The translations under genes and the position numbers were made by a program. A DNA stretch of 64,000 nucleotides from Ascidia mentula (taxonomy: Eukaryota; Chordata; Ascidiacea; Phlebobranchia; Ascidiidae). The stretch covers positions 4,779,001-4,843,000 of the forward strand of contig OX387197.1 of the NCBI GenBank assembly GCA_947561715.1. The letters are read 5' to 3'. Positions 52,122 to 64,000 of this stretch are shown piece by piece. Position 1 is the stretch's first letter. Each line of letters opens with the position of its first letter. The notes below the pieces were generated by a model, which saw nothing but the letters and a program-made list of their open reading frames with translations, did no database searches and was not told the DNA's origin.

Positions 52122-52560
52122 CAAAGCAAGTCCCGCTCCGGCCCGTGACGTCACTAGCCCTCTTATGTCGGATGGTGGCGCTGTGGAACCGGACGATAAA
52201 GCGATCAGTCAGAGCCACCCAGATTTGGCATTGCCCAGAAAACGTCCTCCTTTTCTTACCGCGCAAAACAAGAGTATGTCGTCTGGTCAGTTGATGGCCA
52301 TCGCCGCAAAGTACGCGACCGTGGCAGGAGACAGAATCCACCACGGGAGTTTGATGCGTGCTATGGCCGACGGTGAACCACAACACCGAGGCTCGCTCGA
52401 CTTCGGTAAAGCCAAGAGCAAAAGTCTACGGTCGAACTGTAGCGGTCATTTGGACCTGCGCGACCTCTCCCCTAAAAAGGCCCCTTTAAATGACGACGTT
52501 AATGATGACGTCACTTCCGCGCCTGGGGACAGGACAACCTTGTTGAAAGGCGATTTGTGA
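52122..52560 (+). CDS. CNNM: Alternative last exon 13b of CNNM
   Basis: Acceptor TTTCACAG ends at 52121. Exon 12 (50925-51040) ends in phase 2, and this exon reads open from phase 2 for 146 codons to TGA at 52558-52560 (GKASPAPARDVTSPL through RTTLLKGDL). Total isoform length 864 residues. Exon 13a also accepts phase 2 but ends in its own stop and offers no good phase-2 donor, so 13a and 13b look mutually exclusive. The tail is polar and Ser/Asp-rich, with SQSHPDLALPRKRPP. No domain recognised. Confidence 0.78.
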
Positions 52561-53360
52561 CGTCACATGTGAGGTGAAGTTCCCGTGTTGTTTACGCGGG
52601 GAAATTATGCCTCCCCAAAAAAAATCTTGTGATTTTTCTGCATTCAGTTCCAAATATTAAATGCTTGAATATTTTTACAGTTAGGAACGTACCGCTGTTT
52701 ATGGCCCTTTACTTAGTCTTAAAGCACTTTTACACGCATCCGTCAATTCACACGGCCACTGTGTGGCGATGTCAATATCATATTGCGCTCCTAGCGAGAC
52801 TCTACCGCTGTCAAGGTGTTTATGTTCAACCGGCCGTTCGCCGGGTTTCGTGTGTACTCTTATGCATGTCCGCAAATCTTCACTTCAAGTTTTTGTTCGA
52901 GTAATGTTCTTACGGTTGTTCATTAAAATTGTTAATTGTTTTCTTTCTTTCGTGTTACCGTTTTTTTGACAGCTTCAATTCTTATCTGATGCTGGTTGCG
53001 TTTATAATCTGTGTTGCAAAAACGTCACGTTGTCTCTGTCCAGAACTGAACACTGATAACGATCAGCTTAAAAACTTAACTCCCTAGAAATATCGACGAC
53101 AGTGTACAAGGTGTTGGCACGATATATCTCGATATCAAAATTGGTATCGTATTCGAATTTGTTCAATCACACACCTGTCGGTTTTTGCATAGGGACATGT
53201 TGATTTTGTTTGGTCAAATCACAAGGTAGAATTTACTTCCTGGATATACAGTGGAGTTAATTGAACTAATTTCACTTGTAACAGTTTATTTGTCCTTCTT
53301 TTCTCACTCTTTTCATCGGCGCTTAGTCGTTTGTTCGTCCATTCGTGCTCTCTGCGAAAT

Positions 53361-53366
53361 AATAAA
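53361..53366 (+). terminator. Candidate polyadenylation signal for CNNM isoform 13b
   Basis: AATAAA about 800 bases after the TGA at 52560. Confidence 0.35.
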
Positions 53367-53910
53367 TACCACGCTTTCAAAAGTCAAATAATTAGCACAA
53401 ACGTTTCAAAACCCCGAATTGAATTTCAACATTTCGATATTAAGGTAAGTCAAGTCTACAAATGTACTAGTACTGTCCTTACTTAACTAGAATAAGGCAA
53501 GTTTTAAGCAAACAATGGTGCAACCTATTTGAAATTCGTTTTTTATTTAGTTGCATACATAGGCGAATAGTCGAGCACATTTGCCCCATTGTAGGCATTT
53601 GTAATTTTCCTGAAGGCAACGTCTTGTTTGGAAAATTGTCCACCAGTTTCACAGAAGGTACGCAACAAACACAAGGCCATTGACAATCTTTTGCGCGGTG
53701 GACTTGATTTATTTCCACAGCTTTGCGCAGAGGCGATATCGTAGCTGATGAGGTGAATCCGAGGCGCGATTACCCTGTCCTTTTTTCGTGAAAAACTATG
53801 GGATGTGGCAATTTTAACGAGTTGTCCGAAGGTTGGCTCTTTCGGTATATGTAATATGAGAAAATCAAATTATAAAAAAACTTATTGATCGTGCAGGTCT
53901 GCCGCGCATA

Positions 53911-53985
53911 GAGCTCGCCCGGGATTTGAACCCGGGATCTGGCTGTTCCGCATGAGGGTTATCGGTTAAAGCGCCAATGTGATTG
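53911..53985 (-). repeat. tRNA-derived fragment (minus strand)
   Basis: On the minus strand the T-arm reads CCCGG-GTTCAAAT-CCCGGG with an A-box-like TTGGCGCTTTAACCG upstream. The 3' acceptor strand has no complement at the 5' side, so it is unlikely to be a working tRNA; SINE-like origin is probable. Confidence 0.5.
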
Positions 53986-54741
53986 GATATCTTAAAAATA
54001 CAATGGTTAGTATCAATAATGCCGGCACGTGCAGTATTATTGTACGTTCCATACTGCGATGACGACAGTAGTATTGCGCAGGCGAAAAGCAACAAAATAA
54101 TATACTAATACAGGCCCTGCATTATTTTTCTAACTGCAGGGCCCGCATTTACCAGGAACGGAATCGTGCCCTGTATGACGTTTGCAGCAAAGAGCTTACT
54201 TAACAGCAAATACTACCAAGAGTAATTACGTTGTAACGCTCAACAGCTGTGAGAAAACACTTCAGATCAGCAATTCTATTTCCGACGCCTCCAAGGAGCT
54301 GGAACTTCCAACAGATGCTTTTACTCGCACGACACCACCCCTTTGTACAAGTGGCGTTGCTCGGTCAACCAGCCACCTGTTCAAATTAAACAAAGGTTTG
54401 GACTACGAAAAAATTATGATGTTGTGATGAATTGCGAAATACGACACATGCGTACCCTCCCACGTATGTTCCAACTTCTCGCAGATGGTTTGACGCTTGA
54501 ATTAAACAGTTAATAGTTCGATAAGTGCAAATTTAAATGTTTAATCGTAAACAGAGACGTTTCTCGTCATGACTTGCAACTTGTTTACGGGTGTCTATAA
54601 ATTCAGCACTCGCTCAGAGGCGCCAGTGCTTTCAATGGCAATGGGAGCTTGTATTTGTCAAATATTCTAATATCTATAAAACCTCAATATATAATTACCT
54701 GCATGTTACCTGTGTTGCAATACGTGCAGAAATATTAAGGA

Positions 54742-57700
54742 ATGCTTTTCTCAAACTGTTTAGTAGCACTGCTGTTGCTTACATCATTGTGCAATGCTGA
54801 TGATGTAGAAGATGGAACGGTCTTCGTCGTAGGACTTTTGCCCGATCCTGTTTACGAAAGAGTGAGTGATAAATTTCCATAATTGAAACTGTAAAGATGA
54901 TGCTTAGGACTTTATATTGAATCCTGTTATAAGTAAATGATCCAGAAATTCAGTGACCACTTCATAGTTTAGATATATTAACACACTTATGATCAAAAAA
55001 TCATTGTAAATTGAATAACCTTATTTTATATATTGCATGCTTCCATAGCTTTTGCTAAATCAATGGTCCCGTTAACATATACAATTAGACATTTTAGGGA
55101 TTATAGAACCAAGGTTGGAAATGTTTGGTTTGGTTAAGCGTTCTTCCGAAAACTTTCGAAACATTTCAACATAAATCTTAAACAAAAAGAACAATTGAGG
55201 TGTTTTTTAATGAGCACTATCGCTTAGGTGTAACACTCGCTGGAGAAAATTCGTATGTTAAACACAGCACATTTGAAAACAGTTAACATTTAAAGAATGG
55301 AAGCAATACAATCATTAACTTTCCATTCAAGGTTTCGCGGCGAGTAAATTTACGTTTTAAACACAAGCCAATTTAATTGATTTAAACACAAGCCAATTTA
55401 ATTGCAATTCTGAAAATTGCTTTGGTATTTGGTGTTTTTTTTATATTTAATTTCTGATTCAAATAATCTAATACTTAGAGTAAACACGTAAAAAATGTTT
55501 TGTTTGAATACAAATAATGACGATCCCGGAATGATTCTTTTTGTTTGTCGATAACTATCAGAGAATAAAAACCTTTAGTTCACTCTTGAAATTTGTTAGA
55601 TCGCAATGTTTAAAACAAAAACAGCATCATTTGTCAACAACATGTGTTTCTTGGATTTTTAGAATAAATTAAAAATGAATAAACTATATGCGATATCAGT
55701 AAACCTAATACATCTGATAGCTGTGATTGCCAATTGATGGCCTGCGCAGTGGGACGGTCCTGCCTTGTCATTCGAAAGCAATGTATTAATTTATTTGCGT
55801 TCAATTAGTTTTTTGTACGAGTGTTTGTTTATTTCTCAGGCAAACGTGACGTGGCCAGTTGCTCCTCCCACAGTCAACGACCTCCACAACATCAAGGTCA
55901 CCATCACAAACATTGGTGACGCGGATGATGACGTTGGTTTCCACACATACTTTCCCGATTACGCCGAAATGACATCATTCACCATGCACACAGAGGGCGT
56001 TGCTTACGAGGCAAAGAAAACCAACCGCAAGGTGGCGCAAAACGTGCTCGATCAAGCGAAGACAGGTGGTCACGTGGCTGCGGTGCATTTCCCAAAGAAA
56101 CTGCCTGGTAACTTGACTTACTTAAAGTGCATGTGACACGGTCATGGCAACTTTGCGTAAAACTAAAGATAAATCCACAACAAACATATTTCCAACGTTT
56201 TTCGGTTCTGCGTCAACTAAAAAATGTACAAAAATGCACAAAAAGCAACGGCAACCAAAATTCGTACCTTTTTCGCTGTAGCGAATTTGTATTATTGGCA
56301 GATATCGAATAGTTTCAAACTTATAGGAAAATCCACAAATTACGTTACCTCAAATGTCAGGACAAGGTTTTACATCAAACAAAAATGTGTCATTTAGACG
56401 TCTCAAACCAAAGGCTTATTTGTCCCTGATTATAGGAAGACCAAAGGGTATAGCAGCAACGACACTACTCTGTACTTCGATAAGACGGAGATGGTGCGTT
56501 TCTTTGCTCAGTGACATTACATGGCGTCATTTTGGGTGTGATGTCATAACTTCAAGCTCACCTTTGTGTTGACTTTAATTTAATGATTCCAACATTTCCA
56601 GTGATGTGTTGCATAATCAGCTGATTTGGTCGGGTTTTGTCGGCGGTCTTTGCCAGCCTCAAAATTCAACTTATATCTTTAGCTGTGAGTTGACAAACAG
56701 GCAATAATTAATTGTCTCAGTCGTATTTTCAAAATTCCATGCATTACGTTATGAAAGCCTTAACCACTAGAACACCCCTTCCCAGTAACTGTGTTACTAC
56801 TAGGGAAGGAAATAAGTCGAAACAGCGGTCATCTGTCTGCAGCTCAAATTAAGATCAAAATCCGTTTGTTGCAATTGTTCACTTGTTGTGCCTAGTTTAA
56901 TGCAAAACTATATCAAAACAGTTTTACAAAATTTTCTCGCACGGCCAAAGCGCCTTCTATGACGTCACGCAACAAAAATTTCGCTTTCGCGCGATTTCGT
57001 TCGCAACGGTTTAAACGCAACTTTGATCAGCTGTATCTCAGAAACCAGTGGCCGTATCAGGCTACTTTTTTTATAAAATGATGACCATCTCTTAGTTTAA
57101 TTATCAGTATGTTTTATTTTTCCGTGTCACATGCACTTTATTCTTCCTGATTAATTGTAAGCCAAAAACCCGTAGTTTGTCTGCGTTAGGTGGTGAATTG
57201 GTAAAAGTATAACAACGCGCCCCTTACTGACTGAGCAAAACCGGAAGCTGTAATTTGTGCGTGAACAGCAGGCAAACATATTGCTACTGTGGAAGCGATG
57301 AAGAAAGGAATGTTTGTGATTATGTCTAAAAACTATATTGTGTGCAGGGGGCACCTGAACATTTATACGTATTTGTATTGGGGATAGGGGATGCGTTATT
57401 GTTATGTTAGATTTGGGTCTAACTACAAAATCAAGCAGATATACTTAAGATAAATCTGATAGACATAAGTTATTACTGTGGTTTTAGTATCGCGTACAAT
57501 AAACCCTGGGTAAAAACCCTTATTAGTTACACCACGAATATTCATGCCATTTTGCCTTAACTTTTTAGATGTCTTCAATTACCAAATCCAGACAACAGAA
57601 AACTCGGTTCACATCAAAGGTAACAAGGAAATCACCTTCAACATCGAGTACAAGGAAACACTGCAGGATATGATCGACTCCGGGGTGAAAGTTCAAAACC

Positions 57701-59979
57701 GGGCCCAGGTCGTTTTTGATCTTTTCGGCTCCACAGTAGAAAACATGGTGGGTGAGGTATCGTCACCCAACTACCCCCATCCTTACCCCAACTCAGCCGA
57801 CATAGCTTGGTTGGTTCGAGTACCTGACGATAATATCGTTGAGTTAAGTATCGTCGATATCGATATTGAGGAGTGTTGTGATCGCCTCACAATTTATGAG
57901 GGTAGTTCTTTCCATGGCCAAGTTATCGCCAGTTTATCAGGCAACATGGCCGATCAAAATAACTTGACGATATTCCATTCGACTAGTAGTAGCATGTCAC
58001 TACACTTATTGTCAGACTGTTCTGATGCCAGTAGTGGGTTTAAAGCTGTGACGTCTGTTGGTGTTATAAGTTCGACCACCAAAAGTCCACTGCCCATAAC
58101 CTCCACTCTGCCCGACCCGCCTGCTACAACTACCACATTTCCACAAGAAATTGTCAACACAACTTATCCAGTTAACAATGGCAATTGTGATGGTTACGAA
58201 TATTTATATCCCAGTGTTACCGGTGGTTACTATTATCTTTCATCACCCAATTATCCCCAACCTTACCATAACAACATAGATTGTAATTGGGAAATTTACG
58301 CACCTTACCCTTACGGATCGATATCTCTAAAAGTTCTAACATTGGATTTGGAAAGTGGTTACGACTATGTTTATTTCTATGGTCGAAGTTATGATATCAT
58401 TGCATACTTAACTGGATCTTTATATTCCTCTGAGCCCATTCTTTCACAAGGCCTGATGGAGGTTAATTTTAGAACTGATTCCTCTGTGTCTAAAAGTGGT
58501 TTTAATTTCCAATACGAAATTGTTTCCACTCCGCACTGCAACCAAACTAAACACTTGATCGCTTTGACAGAATATAATGATATTATGTCTTTGAACTATC
58601 CTAAAGATTATTATAATTACCTTTACTGCACTTGGAGTATCCATTCTTCGTCTCCTGGAAATGTAATTGAAGTTTACATAGTTGATTTTTCCATTGATAT
58701 CTATGAAGACAATTTAGTTTTTTACGATGGACCTTCACAATATTATGAAAGAATCGCTTATGCCTTTCAATCTGGAAGTTTCATATATTCCAAAAGTGAA
58801 GATCTTTATATCGCGTTTAAAACAGACCCTTATTCAAGTGGTAATTATGGTTTTCATCTTACATACAGGAGTGTTTATGGAACGGGTCAAACACTTCCCA
58901 GTTATGAAGACCCGACTTACAACAATACAAATGTTGCCTGTGACACCGGTCTTTATATGGATGTTGATCCTTACACATACTCTTACATATATTCACCCAA
59001 CTATCCACATCTGTACGCAAACGACACCACGTGTACCTGGTACATCCAAACCACGTACCCAGGGCATGGGGTTCAAATTGAGGTCAACGATGCTCTGTTG
59101 CTTTCTGATTGGTTATACATATATGAAGGTTGGGAAGATTATGACAATAATTGGAGTGTTTATGGTAACATGTTCCAACGATTTTTTTCTAAGTCACCCC
59201 AGGTTAAAGTGGTTTTGCAATCATATAACACAGACAAAGCAAATAAATTTCTTTTTCTTGTGAAATCTGCTCCGATTCCAGCTTGTGTTGAAGGACAAAT
59301 TCTTGATATTTATTCTGGTTTTTCCTATTTAACTTCCCCAAATTATCCAAACGGTTATTACAATCAAATGCACTGCTCTTGGACAATACACAGTCACAAC
59401 GAATACTATATTTTTCTTGAAGTTATTAACCTGGACATAGCATACGATTGGATTTCTATATATGATGGACCTTCTTATTATTACTATCTCATCGCCAGTT
59501 TATCGACCGATCAACAAGATTCCCCGTGGTACTCAACGGGTTACTACATGTACGTAATGTTTGACACTTCCTACTATTATCAAACCAGCATCGGATTCCA
59601 GTTCCGATATTCAACCACAAGCAACCAAACAAACGATCCGACCGATATGCAACAAGATTGTTCCATTATTCATCATATCTCCCTTTCGAACGGAACGATA
59701 ACTTCAAACAACTATCCTGGTGATTATGCAAACAACACGACTGAATGTTGGATCTTTGATAGTGGTTATGGAATCGTGGATTTGCATTTTGACGAATTTT
59801 ACTTAGACTATAATGATCAGTTGACTCTGTACTCGGGAAATCGATATGTTGATAGATATTACGACAGCTACTATCCATATAACCCTAGATATTATGGTTA
59901 CGGTTTGTGGATGCAGTTTAACACTGATTCCTCCAACTCCGAAGGTGGTTTCAGCATTGACTATGTGTTGAGTTATTAG
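54742..59979 (+). CDS. Secreted VIT-domain protein with six CUB domains
   Basis: Three exons in phase: 54742-54861, 55840-56107 and 57569-59979, giving 932 residues. Exon 1 encodes a signal peptide (MLFSNCLVALLLLTSLCNA). Residues about 40-170 form a VIT domain as in inter-alpha-trypsin inhibitor heavy chains: KVAQNVLDQAKTGGHVAAVH, then ITFNIEYKETL. ITIH proteins follow VIT with a von Willebrand A domain; here there is none. Six CUB domains come instead, at about 187-294, 335-448, 453-573, 587-705, 712-811 and 837-932, each with an NYP signature (SSPNYPHPY, SSPNYPQPY, LNYPKDYY, YSPNYPHLY, TSPNYPNGY, SNNYPGDY). A Thr/Pro-rich linker separates CUB1 from CUB2. All six CUBs sit in one 2.4-kb exon and are rich in Tyr and Asn. 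CUB1 has Ala-Trp where the others have a Cys or Ser/Thr before Trp. No membrane anchor is seen. Function unknown; an extracellular matrix or innate-defence role is a guess from the domains. Confidence 0.88.
55356..55404 (+). repeat. 25-bp tandem duplication
   Basis: TTTAAACACAAGCCAATTTA followed by ATTGA (55356-55380) is repeated at 55381-55404, in intron 1 of the VIT-CUB gene. Confidence 0.85.
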
Positions 59980-60298
59980 AAAAACAAAAATTTTATGTGA
60001 GTTTCAGCTTTATTCTTTACGTTAGCAATCGTCTGGTGTTAAGCTTTCACAAAAATGCTGTTTTCTTTTAAATAGCGTCGACAAATTTCGTGTAATTTTT
60101 GCAATAAGGTATAGTGGGCTAAGATCTTAATTAAATTGCCTAATGCATTCACATTACGGTAATTTATTACAATCTGGTAGTGCGTGATTGCCATCATCTA
60201 ATATATTACTTGTTTCATTTTGGTGGGTGGGGAATGAAGGAGATAATAGTGATGGTGATTCATTCATTTCGTTGTGTGCATTTCTGTGTGTTTGTGAT

Positions 60299-60304
60299 AA
60301 TAAA
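60299..60304 (+). terminator. Candidate polyadenylation signal of the VIT-CUB gene
   Basis: AATAAA 320 bases after the TAG at 59977-59979. Confidence 0.5.
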
Positions 60305-60386
60305 CAAATCTGGTAGTGGGAAACAAAATAGAAAACCTATATTGAAGTTTTAATGCGAAACGGACTGTGTATTTATCGCTATAGAT

Positions 60387-60446
60387 CAGGGGCGGAGCTA
60401 GGAGGGGCAAACGTGGCGTCCGCCAAAATTTGTGGATCCGCTCCTG
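60387..60446. mobile_element. Possible 60-bp MITE-like element
   Basis: Begins CAGGGGCGGAGCTAG and ends GGATCCGCTCCTG, whose reverse complement CAGGAGCGGATCC matches the start at 11 of 13 positions. No clear target-site duplication. Confidence 0.35.
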
Positions 60447-61562
60447 CTGCAGGTTGGTAGGCGTACGAGGCTATATTGACGAAGAGCAGTTCTGTTTGGG
60501 TAGAGAAGTGTGCAAACGTGTTTACTTCTTAGCGCCGTGGCCTCATTTATGAAAAATTACCTAGTTCAGTCTCCTATTCAGTCAGCTACTCGAAAACAAT
60601 TTTCGCTTCTCAACTGGACCTGTTTCGTCTCTTTTATAAAACTGTTACAAAATTTGCACAATGATGGCGAAAAAATAAACGAATCTTGAATCTCGCGTAT
60701 TGTTGCTGGGGACTATAGTTCTTGCCCATGGCCGTACACAGTCACCAGCAGTACTATATATGGTGAGACCTGATTAGTAGAAACAGTGCGCTCTGTCTGC
60801 TGCTGCTCTTTGATCATTATGATGCATTTGCTTCCGAAGAGAATATATCCGATATATTTGTCGCACATTTTGTTGAAGTTCTTCCTCGCAAAACAACGTT
60901 TAAAAACATTGGGGAATCACAGCGGTCTTTTTTTCAAAAAGTTTTTGTTTGGGAGGAGACTCGATAGCCTTTATGTTTTCATCAATGTCCATGCCATTAT
61001 ATTTCTCTTGTGTGTTGTTCGTCTACGCAGTTGTTTTTTTCGCGCAAAATATACATGATTTAATGTTTTGTTGTCCAAGTAAGGCGAGGTTTATTATCAA
61101 GAGATTGAAGAGCTGAAAATGTGACACGTGTAAATGTTATTCACATTCTCCACGTTGCGAATAACTTATCTGAACCGAACGACAATTTACTGCAATTTTT
61201 ACAACTTAAATATTCGATGCCCTGCTTTACCATAGCCAAATACTAAATTTCACTCCAGGTATGCCTCATGGCTCATGCAACGTAGAACTTATGCCACTGA
61301 AGTTGAATTGACATTCCTAGATGCTTGTTTATTATGAAAACACAATACGTAGAAAGAATCAAATACCATGAATCAACAGGTCGAGGAACAGCAATTTTGA
61401 AACCATTGTCAAGTCAGCAAAACTGCGACTACAAGAACTTTTCATCAGTAGTTTCCTATGTACAACCTTGAATAACTATTTTCAGGAGAAATGTAGAAAC
61501 AGTATTTGTACAACAACATGGTCAATGTCTGCACTGTTTTCATTGGAGAATGTGTGGCAGTC

Positions 61563-61567
61563 TTTAT

Positions 61568-61568
<1 letters not shown>
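61563..61568 (-). terminator. Polyadenylation signal overlapping the RBBP4 stop codon
   Basis: On the minus strand the stop reads TAAATAAAG, so AATAAA starts on the last base of the stop codon. Other candidates lie farther downstream, for example near 61327. Confidence 0.45.
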
Positions 61569-63848
<2,280 letters not shown>

Positions 63849-64000
63849 ATGGCAACTGAAGCAGACAAATACACCAATAGTGTACGTATATCGAAAAATT
63901 TTACTGGCCTTTTGCAAAACGTAAAATACAGTATGATTGGTAAATGCAGTTTTATTTTTCAACACAGGAAACTTTGGAACAGGCTTGGGCTTTCAGAGCT
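63849..64000 (+). CDS. First exons of an unidentified gene, cut by the window edge
   Basis: ATG at 63849 opens 11 codons (MATEADKYTNS) before a gtacgt donor at 63882. After a poly-T tract and CAACACAG, a second exon starts at 63968 in phase 0 and reads ETLEQAWAFRA to the end. I do not recognise the family. Support is the clean splice pair and divergent placement next to RBBP4. Confidence 0.5.
   Translation, partial: MATEADKYTNSVRISKNFTGLLQNVKYSMIGKCSFIFQHRKLWNRLGLSE

Larger units (their letters stand above)
52561..54741. other. CNNM 3' UTR and spacer before the VIT-CUB gene
   Basis: No coding exon recognised. It contains the candidate CNNM poly(A) signal and a tRNA-derived fragment. The ORF at 54182-54427 (81 codons) has no recognisable similarity or splice support. 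Confidence 0.45.
59980..61567. other. Convergent spacer between VIT-CUB and RBBP4
   Basis: Holds the VIT-CUB 3' UTR and the possible MITE. No coding exon recognised; the plus-strand ORF at 60786-61058 has no family resemblance. Confidence 0.5.

Noticed and set aside
53911-53985. Functional tRNA gene
   Set aside because: T-arm is perfect but the acceptor stem cannot pair; treated as tRNA-derived repeat.
56761-56790. tRNA A-box-like string (minus strand TCTAGTGGTTAAGG)
   Set aside because: No B box at the expected distance.

Overview
The window reads as animal nuclear DNA: AT-rich, with short exons, GT/AG introns and animal-only protein families. Gene content (SORL1, a Frizzled/kringle ROR receptor, CNNM, an ITIH-type VIT protein, RBBP4, PKA), mostly short introns and close gene spacing suggest a compact invertebrate chordate, most likely an ascidian such as Ciona. 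The organism is inference; the gene identities rest on translated exons whose splice phases I checked by hand.

Layout, left to right. (1) 2-5354 (+): 3' part of SORL1 (last LDLR-A repeat, six FN3 domains, membrane span, sorting tail). (2) 7608-25866 (+): a complete PKA catalytic subunit gene of ten exons, plus three further in-phase candidate first exons (16664, 17816, 18526) inside its 11.9-kb first intron. (3) 28400-42584 (-): a ROR-family receptor (Ig, Frizzled CRD, kringle, TM, kinase), convergent with PKA; its kinase lacks the DFG aspartate. (4) 45430-52560 (+): a CNNM/cyclin-M transporter with two mutually exclusive last exons, head to head with ROR. (5) 54742-59979 (+): a secreted protein joining a VIT domain to six CUB domains with no vWA between. 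(6) 61568-63094 (-): RBBP4 (p55/Nurf55). (7) 63849-64000 (+): the first two exons of an unidentified gene, divergent from RBBP4.

Non-coding content: a hAT-type MITE with target-site duplication 38 bp upstream of a CNNM exon, three tRNA-derived fragments, several short tandem duplications, two strong hairpins in PKA introns (one pre-miRNA sized), and ten copies of the palindrome TGACGTCA (about one expected).

The genes do not form one pathway. SORL1 is a sorting receptor, PKA the cAMP effector kinase, ROR a Wnt receptor, CNNM a magnesium-related membrane protein and RBBP4 a chromatin WD40 protein. The most novel items are the PKA first-exon cluster, the VIT-CUB fusion, the ROR pseudokinase changes and the CNNM alternative tails.
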